Below, in pieces: positions 25,872 through 33,348 of a DNA stretch of 33,348 bases; positions within the stretch are counted from its first letter, which is position 1, and every line of letters starts with the position of its first letter. A program made the translations under genes and the position numbers. The notes under the pieces are model-generated. The model worked only from the letters and a program-made list of their open reading frames with translations. It ran no database searches and was not told the origin of the DNA. Origin of the DNA: Chloroflexota bacterium. Its GTDB lineage: Bacteria > Chloroflexota > Limnocylindria > Limnocylindrales > CSP1-4. The stretch covers positions 1-33,348 of the forward strand of contig JAJYKX010000006.1 in NCBI GenBank assembly GCA_021788175.1. Reading direction: 5' to 3'.

Positions 25872-26510
25872 CTACTCCGCTTCCGGGTCAGCGGACCCCT
25901 GCTCCGGTGCCGTCGCCTCCGGCTCCGCCGTGCGGGACGCCGCGGCGGGCTCCGGCGACGGGGCGGCGCCCGGCTCTCCCGCGGCCGCTTCGGCCGGCTC
26001 GATTCCGAGCGCCAGGAGCGGTTCGTCGGGGATCTCGAGCACCTGCGCGGTGCCGCCCGCGGCCTCGATCTTGGCCTTCGCGCTGCGGGTGAACGCGTCC
26101 GCCACCACGAAGAGCGGGCGGGCCACGTCCCCCTGTCCGAGCACCTTGACGGGCTGCCGGAGCGAGCCCAGGAGGCCGGTGGCCAGCAGGAGCTCCGGGT
26201 TGACGGCGATCGGGGCGCCGGCCGGCGCCTCGCCGAACCCGCCCGCCGCGGCGACGGCGTCGATGCGCCCGACGTTCACCACCGCGTACTCGATGCGGAA
26301 GCGGCGCTTGAAGCCGCGCAGCTTCGGGATGCGCTGCGACGCGGGCGTCTGGCCACCCTCGAACCACGCGGGGATCGAGGCGCCGGTCCGGGCCTTCTGG
26401 CCCTTGGTGCCGCGGCCCGCGGTCTTGCCCTTGCCGGCGGCGATCCCGCGGCCGACGCGGGTGCGCGCGGTGTGCGCGCCCGGGGCCGGGCGCAGGTCAT
26501 GGAGCTTCAT
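25872..26510 (-). CDS. rplO: 50S ribosomal protein L15 (uL15) with acidic C-terminal extension
   Basis: [41 protein letters not shown]...FEGGQTPASQRIPKLRGFKRRFR. Confidence 0.97.
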   Translation of the reverse strand: MKLHDLRPAPGAHTARTRVGRGIAAGKGKTAGRGTKGQKARTGASIPAWFEGGQTPASQRIPKLRGFKRRFRIEYAVVNVGRIDAVAAAGGFGEAPAGAPIAVNPELLLATGLLGSLRQPVKVLGQGDVARPLFVVADAFTRSAKAKIEAAGGTAQVLEIPDEPLLALGIEPAEAAAGEPGAAPSPEPAAASRTAEPEATAPEQGSADPEAE

Positions 26511-26785
26511 GCCCGTTCCTCCTCCGTGGCCGGCGCGGAGGACGCCTCCGCCGGGCTGGCGGCCGCCCGGCGGCGGGGCCGGGGCGCGGGCTGCGTGGCC
26601 TCGGGGAGTTCCTCCACCTCGACCAGGAAGCGCACTGCGCGGACCATGCCGCGGGTCGCCGGGTTGTCCGGGACCTCCACCGTCTCGTGCAGGCGGTGCA
26701 GGCCGAGGGCGCGGACGGTGCCGCGCGCCTGGGCCGTGTAGCTGATGGGGCTCTTGCGGAGCCGGACGCGGAGCTTACCGGGCAT
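26507..26785 (-). CDS. rpmD: 50S ribosomal protein L30 (uL30) with C-terminal extension
   Basis: [56 protein letters not shown]. Confidence 0.95.
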   Translation of the reverse strand: MPGKLRVRLRKSPISYTAQARGTVRALGLHRLHETVEVPDNPATRGMVRAVRFLVEVEELPEATQPAPRPRRRAAASPAEASSAPATEEERA

Positions 26786-27311
26786 CGGCGGCCACCTCCG
26801 TGGTCGGCTGGCCGCTGATCACGCTGCGCAGCGGCACGCCGCGCTGGGCCGACAGCTCGTCCGCGCTGCGGAGGCTCCGCAGGGCCTCCAGCGCGGCCCG
26901 GGTGACGTTGACCGGGTTGGTCGACCCCAGGGACTTCGACAGGATGTCGCGGATCCCCGCCGACTCGACCACCGCCCGCACCGAGCCGCCGGCGATGACG
27001 CCGGTCCCCTGCGACGCCGGGCGGAGCAGCACGTTGCTGGCGCCGTAGCGCACGCTGACCTCGTGCGGGATCGTGGTTCCCACGAGCGGGACCGCGATGA
27101 GGTGCTTCTTGGCGTCCTCGACGCCCTTGCGGATCGCCTCGGGGACCTCGCCGGCCTTGCCGAGTCCGACCCCGACATGCCCGGCGCCGTCGCCGACGAC
27201 GACCACCGCGCTGAAGCTGAAGCGGCGGCCGCCCTTGACGACCTTGGCGACGCGGTTGATCTGGACGACGCGCTCTTCGAGCGTCAGCCTGGCTGGGTCG
27301 ATCCTCGCCAA
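26775..27311 (-). CDS. rpsE: 30S ribosomal protein S5 (uS5)
   Basis: [59 protein letters not shown]. Confidence 0.98.
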   Translation of the reverse strand: MARIDPARLTLEERVVQINRVAKVVKGGRRFSFSAVVVVGDGAGHVGVGLGKAGEVPEAIRKGVEDAKKHLIAVPLVGTTIPHEVSVRYGASNVLLRPASQGTGVIAGGSVRAVVESAGIRDILSKSLGSTNPVNVTRAALEALRSLRSADELSAQRGVPLRSVISGQPTTEVAADAR

Positions 27312-27330
27312 CGGGGGCTCCTTTCCGATC

Positions 27331-27693
27331 CTAGAAGTCGAGGCCCGCTTCGCGGGCCGCGTCGGCGAGCGACTTCACGCGTCCGTGGTAGCGGTAGCCG
27401 GCCCGGTCGAAGACGACCGAGGCAACCCCGGCGTCCTTCGCGCGCTCGGCGACGAGCCGGCCGACGGTCCGGGCCCGCTCGGTCTTGGTCGCCTGGAGGG
27501 TGCGGATCTCCGGCTCGAGGGAGGACGCCGCGGCCAGCGTCCGGCCGACGGTGTCGTCGATGACCTGGGCGTAGATCTGGTCGATGCTCCGGAAGACGGC
27601 CAGGCGCGGTCGCGCCGCCGTCCCCCGGAGGGTGAGGCGGATCCGCTCGTGGCGCTTCTGGCGCCCGGCGCTCCGGGAAGGTGCCTGGGCCAT
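27331..27693 (-). CDS. rplR: 50S ribosomal protein L18 (uL18)
   Basis: [34 protein letters not shown]...[28 protein letters not shown]. Confidence 0.98.
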   Translation of the reverse strand: MAQAPSRSAGRQKRHERIRLTLRGTAARPRLAVFRSIDQIYAQVIDDTVGRTLAAASSLEPEIRTLQATKTERARTVGRLVAERAKDAGVASVVFDRAGYRYHGRVKSLADAAREAGLDF

Positions 27694-27719
27694 GTCGGTG
27701 GTGGTCTCCTACGGGTGCC

Positions 27720-27740
27720 GCGGGCCCGTGCAGGGCCCGC
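27720..27740 (-). promoter_or_regulatory. Perfect GC hairpin in the rplF-rplR intergenic region
   Basis: GCGGGCCC-N5-GGGCCCGC, exact 8-bp stem, 6 nt downstream of the rplF stop codon. Confidence 0.6.
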
Positions 27741-27746
27741 CGTGGC

Positions 27747-28298
27747 TCACTTCTTGCCGCCGATCTTGCCGGCCTTGCCGGCCTTGCGGCGGATCTGCTC
27801 GCCGGCGTAGCGCACGCCCTTGCCCTTGTAGGGCTCCGGCTTGCGCGTGGCCCGGACGCGGGCGGCGGTCAGGCCGACCAGTTCCTTGTCGATCCCGACC
27901 ACGGCGAGCTTCGTGGGGTTCTCCACCTCGAAGCTGATCCCCGCGGGCGGGTCGATCTCGATCGGGTGGCTGTAGCCCAGGCTGAGCTGGAGCTTGTCCC
28001 CGACCTTCTGGGCGCGATACCCGACGCCGGTGATCTCGAGCGGCTTCCGGAACCCGATGGTCACGCCGGTCACCATGTTGGCGACCAGGGTGCGGGTGAG
28101 GCCGTGCAGCTCGCGCGAGCGCTTGTCGTCGCGGGGCCGTTCGACCCGCAGCGACCCGTCGTCGCGCACCACGTTCAGCTCGGGCGCGACGTCGCGGTGC
28201 AGCTGGCCGCGGGGCCCGGAGACGGTGATCGACGAGCCGTCGATGGTCACCTCGACGCCGGGCGGGATGGGGATGGGGAGACGTCCGATGCGAGACAT
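27747..28298 (-). CDS. rplF: 50S ribosomal protein L6 (uL6)
   Basis: [37 protein letters not shown]...[24 protein letters not shown]. Confidence 0.98.
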   Translation of the reverse strand: MSRIGRLPIPIPPGVEVTIDGSSITVSGPRGQLHRDVAPELNVVRDDGSLRVERPRDDKRSRELHGLTRTLVANMVTGVTIGFRKPLEITGVGYRAQKVGDKLQLSLGYSHPIEIDPPAGISFEVENPTKLAVVGIDKELVGLTAARVRATRKPEPYKGKGVRYAGEQIRRKAGKAGKIGGKK

Positions 28299-28304
28299 GG
28301 CGGC

Positions 28305-28703
28305 CTACCAGACGTAGGCCAGGACTTCGCCGCCGAGCTGGGCCTTGCGTGCCTGCGCGCCGGTCATGATGCCCTGGCTGGTGCTGACGATGACGATGCC
28401 CAGGCCGCCGAGGACGCGCGGGATGTCCGTCTTGCCCGCGTAGACCCGGAGCCCGGGCTTGCTGATCCGCTTGAGGCCCGAGACCACCGGGGCCTTCCCC
28501 CCGACGTAGCGGAGGGTGACCCGCAGCATGGCCCGGGGGCCGTCGCGGACTTCCTCGTAGTCGGCGATGAACCCCTCGTCCTTGAGGATGCGCGCGATCT
28601 CGCGCTTGGTCCGGGAGGCGGGGATCAGCACCTCGGGGTGGCGGGCCCGGCTCGCGTTGCGGATCCGGGTGAGCATGTCGGCGATCGGGTCGGAGATGTT
28701 CAT
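28305..28703 (-). CDS. rpsH: 30S ribosomal protein S8 (uS8)
   Basis: [46 protein letters not shown]...[26 protein letters not shown]. Confidence 0.98.
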   Translation of the reverse strand: MNISDPIADMLTRIRNASRARHPEVLIPASRTKREIARILKDEGFIADYEEVRDGPRAMLRVTLRYVGGKAPVVSGLKRISKPGLRVYAGKTDIPRVLGGLGIVIVSTSQGIMTGAQARKAQLGGEVLAYVW

Positions 28704-28707
28704 CGCG

Positions 28708-28893
28708 TCACCAGCTCGACTTCGTCACGCCCGGGAGCATCCCCTGCAGGGCGCGCTCGCGGAAGCAGATGCGGCACAGCGCGAACCGGCGCATGTAGCC
28801 GCGTGGCCGCCCACAGACGGAGCAGCGGTGATGCTCGCGGACCTTGAAGCGGTTCGGGCGCTTTGCCTTCGCGATCATGGACTTCTTGGCCAT
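28708..28893 (-). CDS. rpsN: 30S ribosomal protein S14 type Z (uS14)
   Basis: 61 aa [61 protein letters not shown] with four Zn-ligand cysteines. Confidence 0.98.
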   Translation of the reverse strand: MAKKSMIAKAKRPNRFKVREHHRCSVCGRPRGYMRRFALCRICFRERALQGMLPGVTKSSW

Positions 28894-28913
28894 TCGTGGT
28901 CCCTCCCGCGCCG

Positions 28914-29453
28914 CTAGCCGGCGAAGGGCATGCCGAGGAGCTCGAGAAGCTTCTTCGATTCCTCGTCGGTCTTCGCCGTCGTCACGATGCTCACCTCGAG
29001 CCCGCGCAGACGGTCCACCTTGTCGTAGTCGATCTCCGGGAACGCGAGCTGCTCGCGCAGACCCAGGGAGTAGTTGCCGCGCCCGTCGAAGGCACGCGTG
29101 GGAACGCCGTGGAAGTCCCGGATGCGGGGCAGCGCCAGCTGGGTCAGCCGCTCCAGGAAGTCCCACATGCGCTCGCCGCGCAGCGTCACCTTCGCACCGA
29201 TCGCGTTGCCGGTCCGCAGGCGGAACTGCGCGATGGAGCGCTTTGCCCGCGTGACGATCGGCTTCTGGCCGGTGATGGCGGTCAGGTCCGCCACCGCCGC
29301 GTCGAGCGCCTTGGCGTTCTGGAGCGCCTCGCCGAGCCCGATGTTGACCACGACCTTCTCGAGACGTGGCACCTGCATCGGGTTGGCGTAGGAGAACTCC
29401 TTCTGCAGGGCGGGCACCACGTCCTCGTGGTAGCGCCGCCGGAGCTCGCTCAT
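28914..29453 (-). CDS. rplE: 50S ribosomal protein L5 (uL5)
   Basis: [40 protein letters not shown]...[27 protein letters not shown]. Confidence 0.98.
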   Translation of the reverse strand: MSELRRRYHEDVVPALQKEFSYANPMQVPRLEKVVVNIGLGEALQNAKALDAAVADLTAITGQKPIVTRAKRSIAQFRLRTGNAIGAKVTLRGERMWDFLERLTQLALPRIRDFHGVPTRAFDGRGNYSLGLREQLAFPEIDYDKVDRLRGLEVSIVTTAKTDEESKKLLELLGMPFAG

Positions 29454-29836
29454 GACTTCACCTCGCGCGCCAGCGGCTCGCCGCAGCGGGCGCACACGCG
29501 CACGCTCGCGCCGGTGCCCAGCGCCGCGTGGCGCACCCGGGTCGGCTGCCCGCAGGACGGGCAGACGACCATCACGTTGCTGATGGCCAGGGGCATCGTC
29601 TTGTCGAGGATGCCGCCCTGCTGGATCTGCGGCGCGGATTCCGTGCGGCCCTGGATGGTGCGCGGCTTGGTGTGCCGCTTGGAGACGTTGATCCCACCCA
29701 CGATCACGCGGTCCGGGCGGACCACCCGGTCGACCGTGCCGTGCTTGCCGGCGTCCTTGCCGGTGAGCACCACCACCTGGTCGCCCTTGCGGATCTCCGG
29801 GACCTTCGTGAAATGCTTGACGACCTCGCCCGGCAT
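29450..29836 (-). CDS. rplX: 50S ribosomal protein L24 (uL24)
   Basis: [45 protein letters not shown]-terminal [10 protein letters not shown]...CARCG. Confidence 0.98.
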   Translation of the reverse strand: MPGEVVKHFTKVPEIRKGDQVVVLTGKDAGKHGTVDRVVRPDRVIVGGINVSKRHTKPRTIQGRTESAPQIQQGGILDKTMPLAISNVMVVCPSCGQPTRVRHAALGTGASVRVCARCGEPLAREVKS

Positions 29837-29838
29837 GA

Positions 29839-30207
29839 CTACAGCACCTCCGGGGCGAGCGAGACGATCTTCATGTAGTTCCGGTCCCGCAGCTCGCGCG
29901 CGACGGGGCCGAAGATCCGGGTGCCGCGCGGGTTGCCCTGGTTGTTGATCAGGACGGCCGCGTTCTCGTCGAACCGGATGTAGCTGCCGTCGGGGCGGCC
30001 GTACTCCTTGACCGTGCGGACCACCACGGCGCGCACCACGTCACCCTTCTTGACGGCGGCGTTGGGGATCGCCTGCTTGACGCTGGCGATGATCACGTCG
30101 CCGACCTCGGCGGTGGTCTTGCGGGAGCGCCCCATGATGCGGATGCACTGGATGGTCCGGGCGCCGGTGTTGTCGGCCACCTTGAGCCGGCTGTACTGCT
30201 GGATCAT
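29839..30207 (-). CDS. rplN: 50S ribosomal protein L14 (uL14)
   Basis: [26 protein letters not shown]...[35 protein letters not shown]. Confidence 0.98.
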   Translation of the reverse strand: MIQQYSRLKVADNTGARTIQCIRIMGRSRKTTAEVGDVIIASVKQAIPNAAVKKGDVVRAVVVRTVKEYGRPDGSYIRFDENAAVLINNQGNPRGTRIFGPVARELRDRNYMKIVSLAPEVL

Positions 30208-30578
30208 GCGGGCACCCCTCCGGCCGGGGTCTCCTCATGCCGGCCCGGGTGCGCGGCGCCGTGGATCGCCTGGGAGGTGGACACCTCCTCGGTGACGACC
30301 TCCCCGGTCGGCTCGCTCGCCCGCTGCACGATCTCCACCAGCCGCCAGCGCTTGGTGGCGCTGAGGGGCCGCGATTCCACGATGCGCACCGTGTCGCCGA
30401 TGCGCGCCTCGTTGTGCTCGTCGTGCGCCTTGAACTTGGTGGTCAGCCGCACCACGCGCTTGTAGAGCGGATGTCGCGAGAGCCGCTCCACGGAGACCAC
30501 GATCGTCTTGTCCATCTTGTCGGAGACGACCCGCCCGACCTTGGTCTTCCGCTGCCCTTCCACCTTCACTCCGCTCAT
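30204..30578 (-). CDS. rpsQ: 30S ribosomal protein S17 (uS17) with C-terminal extension
   Basis: [77 protein letters not shown]. Confidence 0.97.
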   Translation of the reverse strand: MSGVKVEGQRKTKVGRVVSDKMDKTIVVSVERLSRHPLYKRVVRLTTKFKAHDEHNEARIGDTVRIVESRPLSATKRWRLVEIVQRASEPTGEVVTEEVSTSQAIHGAAHPGRHEETPAGGVPA

Positions 30579-30790
30579 CGTCCGGCCTCCGCGGTCGCCC
30601 GGCCGAGGCGGCGCTCGGTCTGGACGGTCAGGATGCGGGCGATCCGCTTCCGCGTGGTCCGGATCTGGTTGTAGTCGCTCAGCTGGCGGGTGGCCAGCTG
30701 GAACCGCAGGTCGTACAGGTTGCGGCGTGCCGCGGCCAGCTCGGACTCGAGCTCGCCGTCAGAGAGCGCGCGGACCTCATCGATGTCCAT
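30575..30790 (-). CDS. rpmC: 50S ribosomal protein L29 (uL29)
   Basis: [51 protein letters not shown]. Confidence 0.97.
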   Translation of the reverse strand: MDIDEVRALSDGELESELAAARRNLYDLRFQLATRQLSDYNQIRTTRKRIARILTVQTERRLGRATAEAGR

Positions 30791-31205
30791 CGACGACGCC
30801 CTCCTTGACCACGAACTTCACGTTGACGGGGAGCTTGTGGCCCGCCAGCCGCATGGCCTCCTGGGCCTCCTCGACCGGCACGCCGGCCAGCTCGAAGAGG
30901 ATCCGGCCGGGCTTCACCACGGCGATCCAGTGATCGGGCGCGCCCTTGCCGGAACCCATCCGGGTCTCGGCCGGCTTCTTGGTGACCGGCTTGTCCGGGA
31001 AGATCCGGATCCAGACCTTGCCACCGCGCTTGACCGACCGCGTCATCGCGCGGCGAGCTGCCTCGATCTGCCGGCTGGTGATCCAGGCCGGCTCCTCGGT
31101 CATCAGCCCGTACTCGCCGAAGGCGATGGTGCTGCCGCCCTTGGCGGGACCGCTCATGCGGCCGCGCATGACCCGCCGGTGCTTGACTCGCTTCGGAAGC
31201 AGCAT
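30777..31205 (-). CDS. rplP: 50S ribosomal protein L16 (uL16)
   Basis: [34 protein letters not shown]...[22 protein letters not shown]. Start corrected from 31301 to 31205. Confidence 0.98.
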   Translation of the reverse strand: MLLPKRVKHRRVMRGRMSGPAKGGSTIAFGEYGLMTEEPAWITSRQIEAARRAMTRSVKRGGKVWIRIFPDKPVTKKPAETRMGSGKGAPDHWIAVVKPGRILFELAGVPVEEAQEAMRLAGHKLPVNVKFVVKEGVVDGHR

Positions 31206-31209
31206 CGCC

Positions 31210-31875
31210 CTATGCCCCCGCCACCGCGGCCTCGCGGGGCGCCTGGCGCTCCGGGATGATGTCGCCCCGGTAGACCCAGACCTTGACCCCGATGCGGCCA
31301 TAGGTGGTGTGCGCGTGCACCTGTCCGTAGCTGATGTCGGCGCGCAGCGTGCCGAGCGGGATGCGACCCTCGCGCTCCCACTCGCGTCGCGCCATCTCCG
31401 CGCCGCCCAGCCGGCCGGCCACGGCGATCCGGACGCCCTTGGCGCCCGCCTTCATGGTCCGCTGCACGGACTGCTTCATCGCCTTCTTGAAGGCGATGCG
31501 GCGGGACAGCTGCTGGGCGATGTTGGCGGCCACGAGCTGGGCGTCGAGCTCCGGCTGGCGGATCTCCTTGATCTCCAGCTTGACCTTGCGGCTGGAGATC
31601 CGGCCGATCTGCTGGCGGAGCGCCTCCACGTTGGCGCCGCCCTTGCCGATCACGATCCCCGGCTTGGCCGTGTGGATGGTGACCGTCACGTGGTTGATGC
31701 CGCGCTCGATCTCGACGTGGCTGACGCTCGCGTTGGCGAGCCGCCGGTCGATCAGGTCGCGGATCGCGAAGTCCTCCTTGAGGAGATCCGCGTACCCCTT
31801 GCCGGCATACCAGTTCGCCGTCCAGCCGCGCGAGACGCCGATCCGGAAGCCGTAGGGATGGACCTTGTGACCCAA
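31210..31875 (-). CDS. rpsC: 30S ribosomal protein S3 (uS3)
   Basis: [32 protein letters not shown]...[17 protein letters not shown]...[17 protein letters not shown]. Confidence 0.98.
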   Translation of the reverse strand: MGHKVHPYGFRIGVSRGWTANWYAGKGYADLLKEDFAIRDLIDRRLANASVSHVEIERGINHVTVTIHTAKPGIVIGKGGANVEALRQQIGRISSRKVKLEIKEIRQPELDAQLVAANIAQQLSRRIAFKKAMKQSVQRTMKAGAKGVRIAVAGRLGGAEMARREWEREGRIPLGTLRADISYGQVHAHTTYGRIGVKVWVYRGDIIPERQAPREAAVAGA

Positions 31876-31876
31876 C

Positions 31877-32215
31877 CTACGCCTCCTTGCTCTCGACGAC
31901 CACGGTGATGTGGGTCATCGGCTTGTGGATGGGGAAGGCGCGCCCCTGGGCGCGCGGGTGCCAGCGCTTGATGGTGGGACCCTCGTCGGCCCGCGCCTCC
32001 GCGACGACCAGGTCGTCGGGGGCGAGGTGGTGGTTGTTCTCCGCGTTCGCGGCGGCGCTCTTGAGCACCCTCGCGACGTCCCGCGCCGCGCCCTGCGGCA
32101 TGAACTGCAGGATCGCGGCGGCCTCGCCCACGGGGCGACCCACGATCGCCTGGGTGACGAGGCGCGTCTTCCTCGTGGAGCGGCGGATGTACTTGGCGGT
32201 GGCGGCGACTCGCAC
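31877..32215 (-). CDS. rplV: 50S ribosomal protein L22 (uL22)
   Basis: [32 protein letters not shown]...[26 protein letters not shown]. Confidence 0.98.
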   Translation of the reverse strand: MRVAATAKYIRRSTRKTRLVTQAIVGRPVGEAAAILQFMPQGAARDVARVLKSAAANAENNHHLAPDDLVVAEARADEGPTIKRWHPRAQGRAFPIHKPMTHITVVVESKEA

Positions 32216-32224
32216 GGCTCGCTC

Positions 32225-32509
32225 CTACTTCAGCGCCGTCGAGCGCTCGGTGTGCTTGCCGTGCCCGCGGAAGGTCCGCGTGGGCGCGAACTCGCCCAGC
32301 CGATGGCCGACCATGTTCTCGGTCACGTAGACCGGGATGTGCTTGCGCCCGTTGTAGACGGCGACGGTGTGCCCGACGAAGTCGGGGAAGATCACGCTCG
32401 CACGAGACCAGGTCTTGAGCACCCGCTTCTCGTTGCGCCGGTTCATCTCCTGGATGCGGCCGAGGAGACGCGCCTCTACGAACGGCCCCTTCTTGACTGA
32501 CCGCGACAT
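32225..32509 (-). CDS. rpsS: 30S ribosomal protein S19 (uS19)
   Basis: [84 protein letters not shown]. Confidence 0.98.
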   Translation of the reverse strand: MSRSVKKGPFVEARLLGRIQEMNRRNEKRVLKTWSRASVIFPDFVGHTVAVYNGRKHIPVYVTENMVGHRLGEFAPTRTFRGHGKHTERSTALK

Positions 32510-32527
32510 CAGCGACCTCCTTTCGGC

Positions 32528-33348
32528 CTAGCTCTTGCGGTGCCGGGACCGCACGATCAGGCGGCCCGTCAGCTTGTTGCGCCGTGTCCGCAGGCCCATG
32601 GCGGGCTTGCCCCACGGCGTCTTGGGGGGCATGCCGGTCGGCGACTTGCCTTCGCCGCCGCCGTGCGGGTGCTCCCGGGGGTTCATCACCACGCCGCGCA
32701 CCTCGGGGCGCAGCCCCATGTGGCGCGCGCGGCCGGCCTTGCCCAGGCTCTGGTTCTCGTGGTCCAGATTGCCCACCTGGCCCACGGTGGCGATGCACGC
32801 CAGCGGGATGCGGCGCATCTCGCCGGACGGGAGCCGCACCGTCCCCCACTCGCCCTCCTTGGCGAGGAGCTGGGCCGACGCGCCCGCGGACCGCACGATC
32901 TGGCCGCCCTTGCCGGGCACCAGCTCGATGTTGTGGACCGTGGTGCCGAGCGGGATGTCCGCCAGCGGCAGGGCGTTCCCCACGCGGGCCTCGACTCCGG
33001 GGCCACTGACGACGACGTCGCCGACGCGGAGCCCGTTGGGGACGAGGATGTAGCGCTTCTCGCCGTCCCGGTAGTGCAGCAGGCCGATGCGGGCCGACCG
33101 GTTGGGGTCGTACTCGATGGTGGCCAGCCGGGCCGGCACGCCGTGCTTGTCGCGCTTGAAGTCGATGCGGCGGTAGTGCTGCTTCTCGCCGCCGCCGCGA
33201 TGGCGCACGGAGAGGTGGCCCTGGTTGTTGCGCCCGCTGCCCCGCTTCTGGGGCTCGAGGAGCGGCTTGTAGGGCTCGTCGGTGGTGATCTCGGCGAACG
33301 TCGACCGGGTCATGAACCGCCGGCCGGCGGAGGTCGGCTTGTAGCTTC
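32528..33348 (-). CDS. rplB: 50S ribosomal protein L2 (uL2), 5' end outside window
   Basis: The frame continues to the window edge as ...[59 protein letters not shown]..., so the ORF-track start at 33313 is internal. Confidence 0.98.
   Translation of the reverse strand, partial: SYKPTSAGRRFMTRSTFAEITTDEPYKPLLEPQKRGSGRNNQGHLSVRHRGGGEKQHYRRIDFKRDKHGVPARLATIEYDPNRSARIGLLHYRDGEKRYILVPNGLRVGDVVVSGPGVEARVGNALPLADIPLGTTVHNIELVPGKGGQIVRSAGASAQLLAKEGEWGTVRLPSGEMRRIPLACIATVGQVGNLDHENQSLGKAGRARHMGLRPEVRGVVMNPREHPHGGGEGKSPTGMPPKTPWGKPAMGLRTRRNKLTGRLIVRSRHRKS

Noticed and set aside
26560-26600. G-rich run (cggcggggccggggcgcggg) as a possible G-quadruplex
   Set aside because: It encodes the Pro/Arg-rich L30 tail, and G-runs are expected at this GC content. 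No independent support.
24420-26741. 773-aa plus-strand ORF antisense to adk/secY/rplO
   Set aside because: Lies opposite confidently identified conserved genes. Its Arg/Asp/His-rich composition is typical of spurious antisense frames in high-GC DNA.
1-33348. CRISPR array, prophage, transposon, tRNA or rRNA genes
   Set aside because: No repeat-spacer pattern, transposase/integrase motif, cloverleaf or rRNA signature was recognised. The gene content is housekeeping.

Overview
The window is a compact, very GC-rich bacterial chromosomal segment. Every supported gene lies on the minus strand. Read 5'->3' on that strand it contains three blocks. (1) The S10/spc/alpha ribosomal superoperon: rplB (partial), rpsS, rplV, rpsC, rplP, rpmC, rpsQ, rplN, rplX, rplE, rpsN (zinc type), rpsH, rplF, rplR, rpsE, rpmD, rplO, secY, adk, map, infA, rpmJ, rpsM, rpsK, rpsD, rpoA, rplQ, truA, rplM, rpsI. 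(2) A TPR protein, then cdaA-cdaR-glmM-glmS-acpS-nnrD-alr-macrodomain-small ORF. (3) A MutL-like (ASKHA fold) protein plus a barrel-sandwich-like protein, followed by tsaE-tsaB-rimI-tsaD-rsmA-ispE (partial). Gene content and order look Chloroflexota-like, which is inference only. No tRNA, rRNA, CRISPR array or mobile element was recognised. rpmJ and ispE are absent from the supplied ORF track and were found by manual translation. The best candidates for under-described biology are the MutL-like/barrel-sandwich pair heading the t6A operon, the divergent macrodomain plus 97-aa ORF after alr, possible leaderless or extended -10 promoters, GC hairpins between genes, and a recurrent RTGAGCGG stop/start junction. 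No clearly novel defence or mobile system was seen.
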